A DNA stretch of 64,000 bases from Anodontia alba (taxonomy: Eukaryota > Mollusca > Bivalvia > Lucinida > Lucinidae), in the NCBI GenBank assembly GCA_964016985.1, contig OZ024827.1, positions 77,330,335 to 77,394,334 on the forward strand, read 5' to 3'. This document shows positions 62,364-64,000 of the stretch, piece by piece (the stretch's first letter is position 1; the number at the start of each line of letters is the position of its first letter). The notes beneath the pieces were generated by a model that saw nothing but the letters and a program-made list of their open reading frames with translations, had not been told where the DNA came from and did not search any database. Made by a program: the position numbers and the translations under genes.

Positions 62364-62420
62364 GGCAAACCCTGATCAGACCCGCGTTCTGCGGCGTCCG
62401 ATCAGGGTTTGCACCGTTTA
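62364..62420. repeat. isolated F-type hairpin core
   Basis: GGCAAACCCTGATCAGACCC, GCGTTCTGCGGCGTCCG, ATCAGGGTTTGCACCG. Flanking F termini are absent. Confidence 0.68.
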
Positions 62421-62477
62421 TTCAGCAGCCTTTGTATCCTAATACTTGGGATAAATACGATATTTTAAACCGCAAAC

Positions 62478-62521
62478 ATAAATAAATAAATAAATAAATA
62501 GATAAATAAATAAATAAATAT
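62478..62521 (+). repeat. (AAAT)n microsatellite
   Basis: About eleven AAAT units with one GATA interruption. Confidence 0.96.
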
Positions 62522-62689
62522 TCAGAAACTGAAAGCACAATATATATATGTAAGGCTGTCCAAATGTCAAATTCTTGAAAATGTTTGCAAAATGATTTTG
62601 TACATGCAATATGAACATTTGCAATTTAACTGATAAAACATACTGCCCGACACTCTTACTTTTCTTCTAGAATCAAGGGTGCGGGTTTG

Positions 62690-62830
62690 CGGGAATAAAA
62701 CTGTTTTTAGCCGCCCCCTCCCACACACACAGTAGTTTTCCTTCTGACCGTTCCAAGGCGGTTCCTCAGTTGCATTTCTTGTTTGTTTGAGCGTCGGTGG
62801 TTTCAACTGTGGCGTTTGTTTTGTCATCTG
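62690..62830 (+). repeat. M-family repeat fragment
   Basis: CCCACACACACAGTAGTTTT, CCAAGGCGGTTCCTCAGTTG and GGCGTTTGTTTTGTCATC match 19120-19215. Confidence 0.55.
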
Positions 62831-63098
62831 AAACTAATACTTTCTCTTTATTAAATATGTTAAATTATTTTAAGGAATCCATTTTTCTCAGAAAGTATTT
62901 GTCAAAGCTGCTCACATGTATATATTGTCCAATAACAACATATATTATGGGTCAAAGTCAATAAGTAACCAGCCTATCCCATTTCCGATTGACCGAGACA
63001 CCCAAGATTTTCATGCCTTGTTTCAATACATGTTTTAGGTCTGAGGGCTAAATTGCACCCTTATCGTGTCATTCACTCATAAGATATGAATATCAAAC
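62831..63098 (+). other. upstream flank / 5' UTR of the mariner relic
   Basis: A mariner 5' inverted repeat should lie here (perhaps near TATGGGTCAAAGTCAATAAG at 62946), but its partner is beyond the right edge, so it cannot be confirmed. Confidence 0.35.
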
Positions 63099-64000
63099 AT
63101 GGCTAGCGATGCAAAAGTAAGCTTTTCGTCAAAAGTTGAGTACCGTGCTGTAATTCGGTACTTGTATTTGAAAAGGAAAACAGGTCAGGAAATACATCGC
63201 GAGTTGATCAATGTTTATGGGTCTTCTGCACCATCGTATACACAAGTTAAATTCTGGGTTGGGGACTTCAAACGCAGCAGAACGTCTTCAGGTCTGGACG
63301 CCCATCAGATGCCACCGATGAAGAAATGTATAACAAAGTACGGGATCTGGTGTACTCTGAATTAAGGTGGAAAAAATAGTGAATGCATTACACATTTCAC
63401 ATTGTAGCATTTCAACAACTTTACATGATCGCTTGGGTATGCACAAGCTAACAGCCCGTTGGATCCCAAAATCCCTTAGCAACGAGCAAATGGCAACCAG
63501 AGCATCAGTATACAGCGCATTGTTGAAGCGGTTTAGGTCAAAAGAAAGATCATCTCCTTTCACGTCTGGTGACTGTAGATGAGACCTGGGTCCATTATTA
63601 TGGGCCAGAGAATAAAGCTCAAAGTCGCCAAAGCAGGGGCCGGGGTCTCCGAGGCCAAAGAACGCAACCCTCTGCTGGCAGGGTGATGGCAACTGTATTT
63701 TGGGATGCACAAGGCGTTATTATGTTGGACTTTCTAGCAAAGAAACGTACAATAACAGTTGCGTATTATGCAAATTTGCTCGACCAACTGAGAACTGTGA
63801 TCCGTGAAAAACGCCGAGGTAAACTCTCCAAGTGGATTCTGCTCTAACAGGACAATGCGAGATCCCACACTTGCAAAATTGCAATGGATGCTGTTGAGCG
63901 GAATGGGTAAGAGTTAATACCGCACCCCGCCTATTCTCTTGACTTAGCTCCTAGTGACTATTTCCTATTCCCAAACTTGAAAAAGGATATCCGTGGACGT
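63099..64000 (+). pseudogene. mariner transposase (D34D), broken and cut by the window edge
   Basis: Starts at ATG 63099 with an HTH region (SSKVEYRAVIRYLYLKRKTG, QEIHRELINVYG, SAPSYTQVKFWVGDFKRSR). A frameshift near 63308 follows. The second HTH (KIVNALHISHCSISTTLHDR, LGMHKLTARWIPKSL) and catalytic core lie in further frames. First Asp: TVDETWVHYYGPE at about 63575. Second Asp: QDNARSHTC at 63850. Third Asp: HPAYSLDLAPSDYFLFPNL at about 63925. Counting through the frame gives 34 residues between the second and third Asp, the mariner D34D signature. In-frame stops at about 63845 and 63907 and at least two frameshifts make it inactive. The C-terminus and right inverted repeat lie outside the window. 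Confidence 0.9.

Noticed and set aside
1..64000. tRNA or tRNA-derived SINE heads
   Set aside because: I looked for B-box-like GTTCGAATCC or close forms with an A box upstream and found none that convinced me.

Overview
This window looks like intergenic or intronic DNA from an animal genome, most likely a bivalve mollusc. No bacterial-type gene organisation is present: no operons, ribosome sites or dense long ORFs. The DNA is AT-rich and packed with simple repeats, long A/T homopolymers, short tandem arrays, non-LTR retrotransposon relics, one mariner relic and very many short foldback elements (MITEs). The bivalve assignment rests on my recollection of similar repeats (arrays with GGCGGCCATCTTGG ending in a GGACGACGG tail, and a LINE endonuclease-RT with a C-terminal C2H2 finger) and is an inference. 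I found no host protein-coding exon, tRNA or rRNA that I can defend.

Coding relics: (1) a degraded LINE 3' end at 1216-2262; (2) a 5'-truncated CR1/L2-like LINE at 5476-7191, inserted into an older foldback element and flanked by TGCCAG on both sides; (3) the last part of a related LINE on the minus strand at 46580-46920; (4) an almost full-length but broken endonuclease + RT + C2H2 LINE at about 49930-53065; (5) a broken D34D mariner transposase from 63099 running off the right edge. None is intact.

Non-autonomous elements fill much of the rest. I name the families here for convenience. A: 13 copies of a ~280-bp foldback with CATNACGAAAACACGCC ends. B: 9 copies of a ~320-bp element beginning CAGTCGACTCTCGTTATCTC, TA-flanked. 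C: about 330 bp beginning like CAGTCGAACCTCAATGGCTC, TA-flanked. D: one element ending CACNACAACCTCTTTATAAC. F, H, R and S: elements bounded by TTAA and CCC-type ends (piggyBac-like). G: elements with an AGCGAAGACTCAGATCAG arm. I: ends GGACCCAGTTGTTCAAA. T: ends CCCAGCAGGCACA. E, L, M, N, P and Q are less well delimited.

Tandem arrays: ~58-bp (14085-15845), ~60-bp (29047-30115), 62-bp (38101-38595), ~100-bp (31985-32262), and ~125-150-bp units at 8490-9440, 23975-24975, 47178-47560, 48185-48720 and 54530-55360. There is also a nearly perfect 317-bp tandem duplication (23341-23974).

How the parts relate: elements are nested in each other (B in C at 20832; A and B in the 58-bp satellite; R in Q at 35284; A in M at 59919; LINE in L at 5476), which shows target sites and relative ages directly. 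The most unusual pattern is that hairpin cores appear to be shared among families whose termini differ. One core (GCAAACAGTGTAGACC...) occurs with at least three sets of TTAA ends. A second (TACTCGTTAGAACCGCCTC) occurs in both A and C. A third (AAATTGCTCC/GGAGCAATTT) occurs in both B and N. This suggests that hairpin cassettes are exchanged between MITE families.
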